NCBI GenBank assembly: GCA_963667435.1
Contig: OY763414.1
Location: forward strand, 186,001 to 250,000
Length of the DNA: 64,000 nucleotides
Origin: Marispirochaeta sp963667435
GTDB taxonomy: Bacteria; Spirochaetota; Spirochaetia; JC444; Marispirochaetaceae
Direction of reading: 5' to 3'
The position numbers and the translations under genes were made by a program. Within the stretch, counting starts at the first letter, position 1. Each line of letters starts with the position of its first letter. Of this stretch, positions 1 through 8,593 are shown one piece after another. The notes beneath the pieces are model-generated. The model saw only the letters and a program-made list of their open reading frames with translations, ran no database searches and was not told the origin of the DNA.

Positions 1-398
1 TTAATGAAAACAAACCGTGGTTTATTGCGATGATCCAGACGGCGCCAGAGCTTGATTGTTTCAATCTGTACACCATCTCTTCCGTCCACAACCATTAAGG
101 CGCTTTCTGCACAGCGGAAGGAAGCAACAACCTCTCCTACAAAATCTCCGGAGCCCGGGGTGTCCAGTAGATTGACCTGGTGTTTGTTCCAGGTACAGCT
201 GGACAGGGTCGTATGAATTGAAATCCCCCTGGCGATTTCCTCTTCGGTAAAATCGCTTACTGTTTTTCCTGATTCAACGGATTCGGCCCGGTCAATAACC
301 CCCGAGTTGAACAGCAGCTGTTCTAACAAGGTGGTTTTGCCAGTGCTTCCATGTCCAACAAGTGCAATATTGCGGATATCAGCAGTGGAAAAACTCAT
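1..398 (-). CDS. EF-G-like translational GTPase, N-terminal part (runs off the left edge)
   Basis: Partial gene; only the first ~132 codons lie in the window. The protein begins MSFSTADIRNIALVGHGSTG and shows a P-loop (GHGSTGKTT, residues ~15-23), a switch-I-like stretch ending EEIARGISIHTT, and a G3 box DTPGSGD. It stops just before the expected NKMD box. The GHGSTGKT loop differs from canonical EF-G (AHIDAGKT), so this is the divergent EF-G-like class that often accompanies the main EF-G, not the primary translocase. The ATG at 398 is preceded by GAGGAGC, a good ribosome-binding site. Substrate and exact role (translocation, recycling or another ribosome function) cannot be told from this fragment. 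Confidence 0.85.
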   Translation of the reverse strand, partial: MSFSTADIRNIALVGHGSTGKTTLLEQLLFNSGVIDRAESVESGKTVSDFTEEEIARGISIHTTLSSCTWNKHQVNLLDTPGSGDFVGEVVASFRCAESALMVVDGRDGVQIETIKLWRRLDHRNKPRFVFI

Positions 399-466
399 AA
401 GTGCTCCTCATTCTGTTAGAAATTTGTTTGTGAATTCAGGATAGACCCACCCCTGTGAGATGTCAA

Positions 467-495
467 CAAAAAACCCGGCCCCCAAAAGGGCCGGG
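467..495 (-). terminator. Rho-independent terminator after fusA
   Basis: A perfect hairpin, CCCGGCCC / GGGCCGGG with a short loop, lies at 474-495. On the minus strand it is followed by a run of seven T (467-473). It sits between the stop of fusA (520) and the upstream EF-G-like gene, so the two GTPase genes are probably separate transcription units. Confidence 0.85.
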
Positions 496-519
496 TCTAA
501 CAGTGGTAAAGACTTAAAA

Positions 520-2553
520 TTAACCGAGACCGCCGGGTTTCTCCTGGAAGTGACTGAATTCCATGGCAAAGGTACCGCGTCCCTGGGTAATACTTCGCAG
601 GGCCGTGGAGTAGCCGAACATATTTGCCAGAGGAACCTGTGCCCGCACATGCTCAATGGTGGTACGGGATTCAAGGCTGTTGATTATACCGTTACGGGTG
701 GTAAGGTGGTTGATAACTTCACCCACAAAATCCTTGGGGCACATAACATCCACGGTCATTACCGGTTCCAGGAGAACCGGAGATGCCTCTCTGCAGGCGT
801 TATCAAATCCCATGGCGGCAGCAGCTTCAAAGGCCAGGGGAGTAGCCTTCAGTTCATCATATTTTACCGCTTCAAGGGTTACTCCCACATCGTAGCACTG
901 ATATCCGAACATAATTCCAGATGAAAATGCATTGGTAACCCCTCGTTCAACAGCTTCAACTAATTCAAGAGGAAGTTCGGATTTTTTAAGAACCGATTTA
1001 AACTGGTTGCCGGAACCTCTTTCCAGAGGCTCTACCCTCAGGGTAACAGAAGCAAAGTTCTCTTTGCCCCCGAGGACCTTCTCGTACACTTCGGTATGAG
1101 AGTGACGAACCGTGATCGATTCCCGGTAGGTTACCTGCGGATTACCGATCCGGGCATCCACGTTGAAATCCTGGGTTATTCTGGTTACCAGAACGTCCAG
1201 GTGAAGCTCTCCCATACCGGAAATAATCAGCTGTCCCGTTTCAGTATCTTCCTTGACCATAAAGGTGGGGTCTTCCTTTTGTAGAAGATCAAGAATGTCC
1301 CGAAGTTTCTTGGCTTCAGAAATGCTTTTCGGTTCTATGGCCACATCTATTACCGGCATGGGGAAATGCATCTGCTCAAGCAGGACCTGATGCCCCTCAG
1401 AACCCAGGGTATCCCCGGTCTGGGTAAATTTGCATCCGATAATTACCGCGATGTCACCTGCGGAGACTGAATCTACCGCCTCGGATCTATTGGCATGCAT
1501 CCGCAGGAGCCGGTTGATTCGTTCCTTCTTTTTCTTGTTTATGTTGTAAACCGCCGCACCTTTTTTAATACTTCCTGAATATACCCTAATAAAGGTATAC
1601 GCACCTGCTTCTCTGTCTGTCTGAATTTTAAAAGCCAGGGCCAGGGGAGGACCGTCGGGATTACAGGGCACGGTGGTCTCTTCTTCGTTCTTGACAATCA
1701 TACCGTGGGTAGGCGGTACCTCATCGGGGGCGGGGAGGAGCTCAAGAACGGCATCAAGCACAGGCTGTACGCCGATGTTCTTGAAGGATGCTCCACAAAG
1801 AACCGGGACTATCTCCCTTTCCATGGTGGCTTTTCTGAGTACCGAAATCAGCAGATCACGGGGAATCTCCTGTCCTTCCAGGTATAACTCTGTTATCTCA
1901 TCACTGAAGGCGGAGCAGGTGTCAACCAGAGACTCCTTTAGCTCTTCCGCTTTATCTGCGAGAGCTTCCCGAATAGGGGTATAGGAAAACTCGTGGCCGG
2001 AAGTCTCCTGATTCCAGTGTATTTCCTGCATGGATATAAGGTCGACTACGCCTTCGAACTCGGACTCAGCACCGATAGGAAACTGAAGTGGAACCGTATT
2101 TGCGCCCAGTTTCTTCTTCATCTCTTCGATAACAGAAAAGAAATCGGCCCCGATCCGGTCCATCTTGTTAACGTAGGCAATCCGGGGTACATGATAATGA
2201 TCCGCCTGATGCCATACTGTTTCTGACTGGGGTTCTACACCGCCCACAGCACAGAATATTCCCACTGCGCCGTCAAGAACCCGTAATGAGCGTTCAACTT
2301 CGGCGGTAAAGTCAACGTGGCCGGGAGTATCGATTATGTTAATCTGGTGATCCTTCCAGTAACATGTGGTAGCTGCAGAGGTTATGGTTATGCCTCTGTC
2401 CTGTTCCTGAGTCATCCAGTCCATGGTTGCTTCGCCATCGTGGACCTCACCGATACGATGGCTCTTTCCTGTGTAGAAAAGTATACGTTCGGTGGTGGTT
2501 GTTTTACCGGCGTCTATATGTGCTATTATTCCGATGTTGCGCATTTTGTGCAT
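520..2553 (-). CDS. fusA: Elongation factor G
   Basis: A 677-aa translational GTPase that moves tRNA and mRNA through the ribosome after peptide-bond formation. Visible motifs: G1 AHIDAGKT (~11-18), switch I with RGITITSAATT, G3 DTPGHVD (~75-81) and G4 NKMD (~129-132). The C-terminal domains IV/V end in GRGTFAMEFSHFQ. The sequence TGKSHRIGEVHDGEATMDWM matches the spirochaete-type EF-G. An open frame extends 36 codons further upstream, but homology begins at MHKMRNIG and an AAGAGAA ribosome-binding site precedes the ATG at 2553. It is transcribed away from tRNA-Val and followed by a strong terminator. Confidence 0.95.
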   Translation of the reverse strand: MHKMRNIGIIAHIDAGKTTTTERILFYTGKSHRIGEVHDGEATMDWMTQEQDRGITITSAATTCYWKDHQINIIDTPGHVDFTAEVERSLRVLDGAVGIFCAVGGVEPQSETVWHQADHYHVPRIAYVNKMDRIGADFFSVIEEMKKKLGANTVPLQFPIGAESEFEGVVDLISMQEIHWNQETSGHEFSYTPIREALADKAEELKESLVDTCSAFSDEITELYLEGQEIPRDLLISVLRKATMEREIVPVLCGASFKNIGVQPVLDAVLELLPAPDEVPPTHGMIVKNEEETTVPCNPDGPPLALAFKIQTDREAGAYTFIRVYSGSIKKGAAVYNINKKKKERINRLLRMHANRSEAVDSVSAGDIAVIIGCKFTQTGDTLGSEGHQVLLEQMHFPMPVIDVAIEPKSISEAKKLRDILDLLQKEDPTFMVKEDTETGQLIISGMGELHLDVLVTRITQDFNVDARIGNPQVTYRESITVRHSHTEVYEKVLGGKENFASVTLRVEPLERGSGNQFKSVLKKSELPLELVEAVERGVTNAFSSGIMFGYQCYDVGVTLEAVKYDELKATPLAFEAAAAMGFDNACREASPVLLEPVMTVDVMCPKDFVGEVINHLTTRNGIINSLESRTTIEHVRAQVPLANMFGYSTALRSITQGRGTFAMEFSHFQEKPGGLG

Positions 2554-2654
2554 AATTTTCTCTTGTTGGTTCTCCAGATGGTATCTACAGGCGCGTAGTA
2601 CGTTAGGCGGATAATACCATAGAAACTTTAGCTCAGAAAAGGGGCAAAACCTTA

Positions 2655-2682
2655 TTGACACTTTTATCCTGCATATGATAAC
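2655..2682 (+). promoter_or_regulatory. Sigma-70-type promoter for tRNA-Val
   Basis: A perfect -35 box TTGACA (2655-2660) is followed by GATAAC (2677-2682, 16-bp spacer); overlapping TATGAT at 2674 is an alternative with poor spacing. The predicted start falls about 12 nt before the tRNA. Confidence 0.6.
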
Positions 2683-2700
2683 TTCCTCCTACGATTGAGA

Positions 2701-2773
<73 letters not shown>

Positions 2774-2813
2774 TAGATAATTCTTGTACTTGTAAGTACT
2801 TACCAAATAAAGG

Positions 2814-2837
2814 GGAGGCCGCGGGCCTCCTTTTTTT
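2814..2837 (+). terminator. Rho-independent terminator after tRNA-Val
   Basis: A hairpin GGAGGCC / GGCCTCC (2814-2820 with 2824-2830) is followed by seven T. It ends the tRNA transcript just before the integrase remnant. Confidence 0.85.
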
Positions 2838-2882
2838 GTGCCCGTTGTAGTGACGTTGTAGTTTATTCCTACGGAGGTTTCT

Positions 2883-3283
2883 ATGGCCAGGGCTCAATTG
2901 CCTTTCTACGTGTACCAAAACAAGCGTAAAGATGTAAAAACAAGAGGTGGTGTCTGGTATTACAGTATCAGTCGTGTCTCAGGATTACCGAATGATATAT
3001 GCGAAAGAGAGCATCGAAAATCTACCGGGAAACGGCGAAAGTCTGATGCAGTTGAATGGCTCCTGAATGAAAGGATTCCTGAACTTGAGCATGAGGCTGC
3101 GAACAGGGTAGATCAGAGAAATGATCTACCCTTGCGAGAATACCTTGATCCATTCTATATCCCTGGAATCTGTCCCCATCTTGCCAGACTCGAGGCTGAC
3201 CGAAGAAAGGTCTCCGTCCGTTGGATAGTCGATCAACGAAGTAGACTGAAACGCCTTGTATTTAATGACGAAATATCACAGAT
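2883..3283 (+). pseudogene. Tyrosine recombinase (integrase) N-terminal fragment, cut by IS3
   Basis: About 134 codons remain of a phage/island-type integrase; the catalytic domain (R..HxxR..Y) is missing. The piece FYIPGICPHLARLEA resembles FYIPGRCPWLRRMQA of the complete integrase at 37765, so both belong to the same recombinase group. The frame runs into the IS3 left end at 3284 and stops at 3305. The rest of the gene is not found beyond the IS, where IS256 sequence follows, so a deletion accompanied or followed the insertion. Its place right after tRNA-Val marks an old integration event. Ribosome-binding site GGAGG precedes the ATG. Confidence 0.75.
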
Positions 3284-3340
3284 TGGCATTCCCCCGAAAC
3301 CGTAGACACTTATTATACTTAGTAACTAAGGAGAAATTAA

Positions 3341-3628
3341 GTGTCAAAGAGCAACTACACCGACGAGTTCAAGGCAGAAGCAGTTAGACAGATCATGGAG
3401 GAAGGACACACTGTCCTTGAAGTTTCCAAAGCAATAGGAGTCAGTGATGCCTCTCTGTATAACTGGCTAAAAAAGGCTGGATGGGATTCAGGAGAAACAA
3501 AAGAGCAACGGAAGATTTCTGACATTGAAGCCGAAAACAAAAAGCTGAAAGCCGAGGTCCGTAAGCTGAAGATGGAGAGGGATATATTAAAAAAAGCGGC
3601 GGCGTACTTTGCGAACGATATCCAGTAA
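3341..3628 (+). CDS. IS3-family transposase OrfA
   Basis: A 95-aa DNA-binding protein with an N-terminal helix-turn-helix (YTDEFKAEAVRQIMEEG... VLEVSKAIGVSDASLYNWLKKA). A leucine-zipper-like coiled coil follows (IEAENKKLKAEVRKLKMER), through which IS3 OrfA/OrfAB proteins dimerise. It starts at GTG with AAGGAG upstream. OrfA normally recognises the terminal repeats and, alone, restrains transposition; the active transposase is the OrfAB frameshift product. Confidence 0.9.
   Translation: MSKSNYTDEFKAEAVRQIMEEGHTVLEVSKAIGVSDASLYNWLKKAGWDSGETKEQRKISDIEAENKKLKAEVRKLKMERDILKKAAAYFANDIQ
3589..3596 (+). promoter_or_regulatory. Programmed -1 frameshift site (A7G)
   Basis: Seven A followed by G lie near the end of orfA (codons TTA AAA AAA GCG). 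A -1 slip here joins OrfA to an open frame reading KKSGGVLCERYPVKYAFIED, which continues into OrfB without a stop. This is the standard IS150-group way of making OrfAB. The functional OrfB region therefore begins well before the ATG at 3676. Confidence 0.75.
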
Positions 3629-3675
3629 AGTACGCCTTCATTGAAGATCATAGACAAGAGTATCCTATTAGGCCG

Positions 3676-4485
3676 ATGTGCAGGATTCTGAAAGTACACC
3701 CTTCTGGTTTCTATAAATGGGTAAAAGAGCCAGAGTCTCCCAGAGCCATTGAAAATAAGAAGATTACGGAACTGATACGGTTCTACTGGAAGGAGAGCGG
3801 TCAGGTTTATGGTAGTCCGAATATTTATGAGGACTTAAAGGAAGCTGGGTATTCTTACAGTGTGAATAGGATTGCCCGTTTGATGCGAATTAGCGGTATT
3901 AAGGGTGCCCATAGAAGGAAACGGCATCATATTCCCTGGGTACCTGGAGACGTCTATCAGGCGAACCTTCTCAATAGAGAGTTTACTGTAGGACGTCCGA
4001 ATCAGGCATGGTGTACGGATATCACATATATAAAAACGTATGAGGGATTCCTATATTTAGCGGTTGCCGTTGATCTCTTCAATAGAGGTATTGTGGGATG
4101 GTCAATGAAGAATCATCAAAGGACGTCGCTCGTGATGGATGCATTATTCATGGCCGTGAAAAGAAGAAGACCTTCAAACAAGGTTTTAATTCATTCAGAT
4201 CAGGGCAGTCAGTTTACCAGTAAGAAGTGGGAAGACTTTTGTGACGCCCATTCTTTGGATCTCAGTATGAGCCGACGAGGAAATTGTTGGGACAATTCGG
4301 TCGTTGAATCATTCTTCTCGAATCTGAAAAGAGAACGAATTAGGAATAAAATCTATAAAACCAGACAGGATGCCAGGAAGGATATTTTCAACTATATTGA
4401 GTTATTTTATAATCCGAAGAGAAGGCATGGCCATCTGGGAAAGATGAGCCCCATGAATTTTGAAGCAAAGTATCTACAGGGATGA
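3676..4485 (+). CDS. IS3-family transposase OrfB (DDE integrase core)
   Basis: 269 aa from the first ATG, longer when made as OrfAB. An HTH_21-like region (ESGQVYGSPNIYEDLKEAGY) is followed by an rve core with the DDE triad: D in WCTDITYIKT (~residue 115), D in LIHSDQGSQFTS (~174) and E in NSVVESFFSNLKRE (~210). It ends in GHLGKMSPMNFEAKY, typical of the family. It catalyses strand cleavage and transfer at the IS ends. It appears intact, so the element may be active. Confidence 0.9.
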   Translation: MCRILKVHPSGFYKWVKEPESPRAIENKKITELIRFYWKESGQVYGSPNIYEDLKEAGYSYSVNRIARLMRISGIKGAHRRKRHHIPWVPGDVYQANLLNREFTVGRPNQAWCTDITYIKTYEGFLYLAVAVDLFNRGIVGWSMKNHQRTSLVMDALFMAVKRRRPSNKVLIHSDQGSQFTSKKWEDFCDAHSLDLSMSRRGNCWDNSVVESFFSNLKRERIRNKIYKTRQDARKDIFNYIELFYNPKRRHGHLGKMSPMNFEAKYLQG

Positions 4486-4512
4486 TGTGTCTATAGAATT
4501 GGGGGAATGCCA

Positions 4513-4802
4513 TATCGCAACTGGGATAATTTGATCACCCTGATGAAATTCGCAGGATAATCTATACGACTAATGCCATTGAATCAGTTAATAGAGTGAT
4601 TAGGAAATCTATCAAGAACCGGAAGATCTTCCCTAATGATGGATCTGCCATTAAAATAATTTATCTGGCTATTGAGCAAGCTTCCAAGAAATGGTCTATG
4701 CCACTTCGAGACTGGAAGCCTGCTTTAAATAGATTCGCCATTGAATATGAAGAGCGATTTCAAGATTAGAAAAGAGTTTTACACAGAAAAATTTACAGGC
4801 TC
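4513..4802 (+). pseudogene. IS256-family transposase, C-terminal remnant and right IS end
   Basis: Reads FDHPDEIRRIIYTTNAIES and IEQASKKWSMPLRDWKPALN, closely matching the C-terminus of the intact transposase at 43907-45106. A 13-base deletion near 4530 shifts the frame relative to that copy. The stop is at 4767-4769, followed by an IS256-type terminal repeat (TTTACACAG... TTTACAGGCTC). The 5' two thirds are gone, replaced by the IS3 element. This is a dead fossil showing that the same IS256 subtype occurred at both islands. Confidence 0.8.
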
Positions 4803-4956
4803 ATTCAAAAGTCAATATGGCAAATTCTCTAGTCGGAACAGCTGCAGCAATTTAAAAGCAGCATAATCCGGTTGTTTAACATTTTTAACGGTTATGGTAT
4901 AAATGTTTGGTTATACTGTTTAATCACGATCGCTACCACGGAGAACGACCTCTGTT

Positions 4957-5976
4957 ATGATTCAATATTTTCTACCAGTTCTCATGGCGATGATTCAGCT
5001 TGTCACACTTACGGTGATCGGTTTTATTCTTCGAAAAAAGAAAGCTTTTCCCCGGGCGTTTTTTGCACAGACAAGCACCTTTCTGATTAACATTGTTCTT
5101 CCTGTTTATTATTTTGTCCGGGTTTCCCGCAGTAATTTCGCAGATCTCATTGCAGGGGCTGTATTTCCATTTGCTGCTGCAATTATTCTACTCATAAGCA
5201 TTGTCATTGCTGTTTTCTATCTGTCGCTGTTCAGGTTCAGGGGGGAGTATAAGCGTCTTGGTGCCGCATTATCGGTTTTCGGTAATGTGGGATTCATGCC
5301 TCTGTTTCTTGCCGAACTGTTTCCGTCGGTAATACCAGAGCTTGATCAAATGTTCGGGACAACAACACCTTCACTGTATATCGGACTATATTTGTTTGTT
5401 GCCAGTCCTGCATTATGGTCTTTAGGCAATTATCTTTTAATCGGATCGGTCGGGAAGGTGAGGCTTAGAAGTCTGATAAGCCCTCCTATCTACGGGCTTA
5501 CAGCAGGGATGCTAATTCCTCTGCTGCATCTTCAGGGGTTTCTGTTTAATCCGGATTTGCCTGTTCTACAGATAATGAATGCCCTTGACCGTCTTGCATC
5601 ATCTTTTTTTCCACTTACTCTGATTTGCCTCGGTGCGAATATTGCGGGGATATCATTCAATAACCAGGTGGAGCGGCCAATGATGATTAAAATGACACTG
5701 CATGTATCTGTTTTTCGATTTTTAATTCTGCCGGGTATGTTTTTTATTCTTTACTTCACAATACTCAGACCTTTTCACATACAGCCAATTTATGCCTGGG
5801 TGTTTTTTCTGCAGATGACAGTTCCAACTGCAACAGGATTTTCAACTCTTGCTGCAAAACATGGTGTCCATGAGGAGATAGTGTCATTTACCATTTTGTT
5901 TAATTATCTGCTCTATATTTTTATCCTCCCCGGATTCCTGCTGCTTTTTCTGGCTCTACCGGGGATTCTGAACTAA
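4957..5976 (+). CDS. AEC-family transporter (auxin efflux carrier-like permease)
   Basis: A 339-aa integral membrane protein with about ten hydrophobic segments (e.g. MAMIQLVTLTVIGFIL, FPFAAAIILLISIVIAVFYL, ILFNYLLYIFILPGFLLLFL). The two-halves arrangement and motifs such as FLINIVLPVYYF and the C-terminal VPTATGFSTLAAKHG fit the AEC (Mem_trans) family. Members export or import small organic acids, but the substrate is not predictable here. It is the first core gene after the tRNA-Val island and has no obvious operon partner; the next gene converges. Confidence 0.85.
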   Translation: MIQYFLPVLMAMIQLVTLTVIGFILRKKKAFPRAFFAQTSTFLINIVLPVYYFVRVSRSNFADLIAGAVFPFAAAIILLISIVIAVFYLSLFRFRGEYKRLGAALSVFGNVGFMPLFLAELFPSVIPELDQMFGTTTPSLYIGLYLFVASPALWSLGNYLLIGSVGKVRLRSLISPPIYGLTAGMLIPLLHLQGFLFNPDLPVLQIMNALDRLASSFFPLTLICLGANIAGISFNNQVERPMMIKMTLHVSVFRFLILPGMFFILYFTILRPFHIQPIYAWVFFLQMTVPTATGFSTLAAKHGVHEEIVSFTILFNYLLYIFILPGFLLLFLALPGILN

Positions 5977-5983
5977 TATGATC

Positions 5984-6430
5984 TTAAGTTGTTGTCATTA
6001 TCCAGTTGTCGGAGTCGCCGCAGGAGATTTTGTCTACAAGCTTAAATGACAGCTTTTCATAAAAAGTATGTAGCTGATACTCTTCTATGCTCAGCCAGTA
6101 GGCTGTTTTGGGTGTGGTCTGCAGAAGCTTCTCCAGTAGTTCTCTACCCAAACCTTTGCCCCTCATTGATTCTATGACATAGACAAAGCCAATGTACTTA
6201 TATCCCCGTTTAAGCCAGGATTCTGCATACTCCCTATAGCACATGGTATCCGGAGATACAGAGGAAAAGCTGATAAGGCCTGCGGATAATGTAATTCCGG
6301 TGTAAAGTGCATATACAGATGAACTGTGGGCATAACTTGTCCATACGGGCTCAATTTCGATTCTCCAGTCTTTCGGAAGGATATTCCAGAATGGCCCGGG
6401 ATCGGTCCTGATGTCGGTAAAACGGGCCAT
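5984..6430 (-). CDS. GNAT-family N-acetyltransferase
   Basis: 148 aa from ATG 6430; a longer frame to 6487 overlaps the upstream gene and is less likely. The acetyl-CoA-binding motif A is visible as YVIESMRGKGLGRELLEKLL (R/Q-x-x-G-x-G), preceded by a beta-strand pattern GYKYIGFVYV and followed by YWLSIEEYQLHTFYEKLSFK (motif B, FYEKLSF). It should acetylate an amine of a small molecule or protein; the substrate is unknown. It starts 1 bp after the stop of the ATP-grasp gene, so the two are co-transcribed. Confidence 0.8.
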   Translation of the reverse strand: MARFTDIRTDPGPFWNILPKDWRIEIEPVWTSYAHSSSVYALYTGITLSAGLISFSSVSPDTMCYREYAESWLKRGYKYIGFVYVIESMRGKGLGRELLEKLLQTTPKTAYWLSIEEYQLHTFYEKLSFKLVDKISCGDSDNWIMTTT

Positions 6431-6431
6431 T

Positions 6432-7730
6432 TTACAATAGATTCCAGGTGTGGAGCTTGTCAGAATCTTCACCCCAGCGGTCGCCAATGTCTGTTCTGTA
6501 GTAGCAGTTGTTTATCAGAAAATTATTAACCCGGCTGTACATGGTTTTCTGGGCTTCTTTCATAGTGGTGCCTGTGCCGCTTACCACCATAACAAGGCCG
6601 GAATCCCCGGTAATAAGCCACTCTCCGTTAATCTGCTTCAGGTGCATGGGGTGTACACCGTCACGCATCTTTTTTTTCTGGACTACCACGGCGTCTTTGG
6701 AGAATAGATTGAAAGTGCGTTTATCTTCATATGGAAAGGGGGGGACTACAATATGTACTCCAACCTGAAAACCTTTCCGTGTGTTTATTTTAAACTTCTG
6801 GCCGGAAGCTATTTTATAAAGCATCATGCCGACCGGCTCAAGGATTCCGGCACGCTGGATCTGGATCTGGGGATAACCGAATCTGGATGTAAACTCTAAG
6901 GGGTAGATCCCGTTTCCGTTAACTATAGTGTTTATATCGATGTGTCCGGTAAACCGGTCTGCTGCCAGGCGGGATTCAAGTTTTGCCAGGGTGGCATCAA
7001 AAACAGGGCTGGTATCACTCCAGAACATGCTGGTTCCCATCTCTCCTGTAGAAACTCCCAATTCCCGTGGAAACAGCTTTTTGTGTTCAAAGGTAATATT
7101 TACCGGTTTTATAAATTCTCTTCCGTTGAAAAAAGCAGCCACGGATATTTCGACTCCGGTGACTTTTCGCTGTATCTGAAAAGTGCCTAATTTATGCCCC
7201 CAGGTTTTTTCATATGCTTTGAGTACCCGGATAACATCCTCACCGTCCTCATCGTTCCCAGCAAAGAGCAGCTGTTTATAATCCTGTATTTCACCGCAAG
7301 GTTTGATTACATACTTATTGGGGGAGGATTTTATATACTCGATGGCTGCATCGGTGGTTGAGAACTCTTTATACTCGAGAATTTTGATTTTATGCCGTTT
7401 GAGTTCTTCCTGGCCGAAGTTTCTATCCAGCTCAAGTTTATCTGTATACTCGGTTCCACCAATAACGAACTTACCGCGGTTACGCAGCTCAGAGGCTTCT
7501 TTTCCGAAACCGGTATAGTCGAAGATAATAATATCAGCCCATTTTACGTGGCTTCGCCAGGACCGGACTTTTTCCACAAAGCCGTCGCCTATATCCGCCC
7601 AGGGCCGATAATCCACAAACATCTTCACCTGATGACCTTCCTGAGCACATGTCCAGGCAAGATCGAGGATTTCTCCCCAGCGTGAAACAAAGAGAAAATT
7701 GAATTTCTCGTTCTTTTTTAGAGGGTCCAC
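6432..7730 (-). CDS. PurD-like ATP-grasp ligase (not the housekeeping PurD)
   Basis: 432 aa starting GTG. The central and C-terminal parts resemble phosphoribosylamine-glycine ligase: an ATP-grasp pattern KYVIKPCGEIQDYKQL, then IQRKVTGVEISVAAFFNG, then a Mg-binding FTGHIDINTIV..IYPLEFTSRFG, and a PurD-like end YYRTDIGDRWG. The N-terminus (NFLFVSRWGEILDLAWTCAQ) lacks the GSGGREHA motif of true PurD, so a different carboxylate-amine ligation is likely. It heads a two-gene unit with the GNAT enzyme, which suggests ligation followed by acetylation of a small molecule (inference). Confidence 0.7.
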   Translation of the reverse strand: MDPLKKNEKFNFLFVSRWGEILDLAWTCAQEGHQVKMFVDYRPWADIGDGFVEKVRSWRSHVKWADIIIFDYTGFGKEASELRNRGKFVIGGTEYTDKLELDRNFGQEELKRHKIKILEYKEFSTTDAAIEYIKSSPNKYVIKPCGEIQDYKQLLFAGNDEDGEDVIRVLKAYEKTWGHKLGTFQIQRKVTGVEISVAAFFNGREFIKPVNITFEHKKLFPRELGVSTGEMGTSMFWSDTSPVFDATLAKLESRLAADRFTGHIDINTIVNGNGIYPLEFTSRFGYPQIQIQRAGILEPVGMMLYKIASGQKFKINTRKGFQVGVHIVVPPFPYEDKRTFNLFSKDAVVVQKKKMRDGVHPMHLKQINGEWLITGDSGLVMVVSGTGTTMKEAQKTMYSRVNNFLINNCYYRTDIGDRWGEDSDKLHTWNLL

Positions 7731-7807
7731 TATTGCGGGATATACTGCAAAGAGACCGCTTGTGCAAGTATCTTTGCAGTTATTTCCTGAGAAAAGTTAA
7801 GAGTGGG

Positions 7808-8593
7808 TTAATTTCCGTAATCTTCTTCAAGCAGGGCGGTAAACCAGTTCTGCATGGCTTTTATACGGTTATAGAAGCTGTCTTTCTTGGATTTTTCAAT
7901 ACCGAACAGTTTTGCCGAATCCACACTGCAGGCACCGTAGAAGATAAGGTTATTCTCCTGAGGAATAATCAGCAGATCCATACGGAAGTTGCCGGGTTTA
8001 ACCAGGGGAAGGATGTAATACCACATAGTGGTCAGGTTATTAACCTGTAAAAGAAAGCGGCTGTCTTCATACCTGTACAGGTTGGATACATAGTTTTTGC
8101 CGAAGGTCAGATCTTCCTGGAAAACTGTAACATCCTGAGCAGCAGGAATCTCCGAGAATACTATGTCAGGCAGGGCATCCTTCTCATCAGTACTTTTTAC
8201 CCTGTAGGAATGGCGAAATAGAGTACGCATTCGTTCCCTGCTTGCTGAATAGTATTCAATTCCCGTTAGCGTGCTTACACGATTCAAAATATTGTAAATG
8301 GCAAGGTCCCTGTCCGGGGCTGATGCAAGCTTCGCAGGCATATCCATGAGAAATATTGCTTCAACTCCGATGGTCGCATCCAGACCGTTTAGGTCACTGC
8401 GGATGTATTCTGTGAGCGCACCGTCCGGCATGAAGGTAAGGTCAAGATCTCCGTAAAAATATCTGACAACTTCTCCTTCCGATTTCAGTTTACTCATAAG
8501 TTCATCCGGTATTAAGGTTTCCTCCGCGGAAAGACCGGAAAAAAGAGATAATAAAATCGATATCAGAATAAACAGGCCAGAAGGTTTATGCAT
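7808..8593 (-). CDS. Secreted protein of unknown function, spirochaete type
   Basis: 261 aa with a Sec signal peptide (PSGLFILISILLSLFSGLSA, cleavage likely after LSA-EE). The mature part has no motif I can assign; it contains FRHSYRVKSTDEKDALPD and a strand-rich region PGNFRMDLLIIPQENNLIFY. It overlaps the stop of pdxT by 8 bp, so it is the last gene of the pdxS-pdxT transcript. The DUF6675-type spirochaete family is a guess from the overall look. Probably periplasmic or outer-membrane associated. Confidence 0.6.
   Translation of the reverse strand: MHKPSGLFILISILLSLFSGLSAEETLIPDELMSKLKSEGEVVRYFYGDLDLTFMPDGALTEYIRSDLNGLDATIGVEAIFLMDMPAKLASAPDRDLAIYNILNRVSTLTGIEYYSASRERMRTLFRHSYRVKSTDEKDALPDIVFSEIPAAQDVTVFQEDLTFGKNYVSNLYRYEDSRFLLQVNNLTTMWYYILPLVKPGNFRMDLLIIPQENNLIFYGACSVDSAKLFGIEKSKKDSFYNRIKAMQNWFTALLEEDYGN

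Larger units (their letters stand above)
3284..4512 (+). mobile_element. IS3-family insertion sequence (IS150-like)
   Basis: A 1229-bp element with imperfect terminal inverted repeats starting TGGCATTCCCCC at both ends and continuing to TAGACAC. It carries two overlapping-frame genes (orfA 3341-3628, orfB 3676-4485) with an A7G slippery run between them. No target-site duplication is visible: the left flank ends ...CACAGAT and the right begins TATCGCA. This fits a later deletion at one side. Confidence 0.9.

Noticed and set aside
460..924. 154-aa open frame on the plus strand inside fusA, and similar long antisense frames elsewhere (e.g. 1673-1984, 9591-10082, 15330-15920)
   Set aside because: They lie opposite strongly conserved genes, have no ribosome-binding sites and no family features; they are shadows of codon bias.
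2554..2661. 36-codon N-terminal extension of EF-G
   Set aside because: No similarity to EF-G and the ATG at 2553 matches the family start with a ribosome-binding site.
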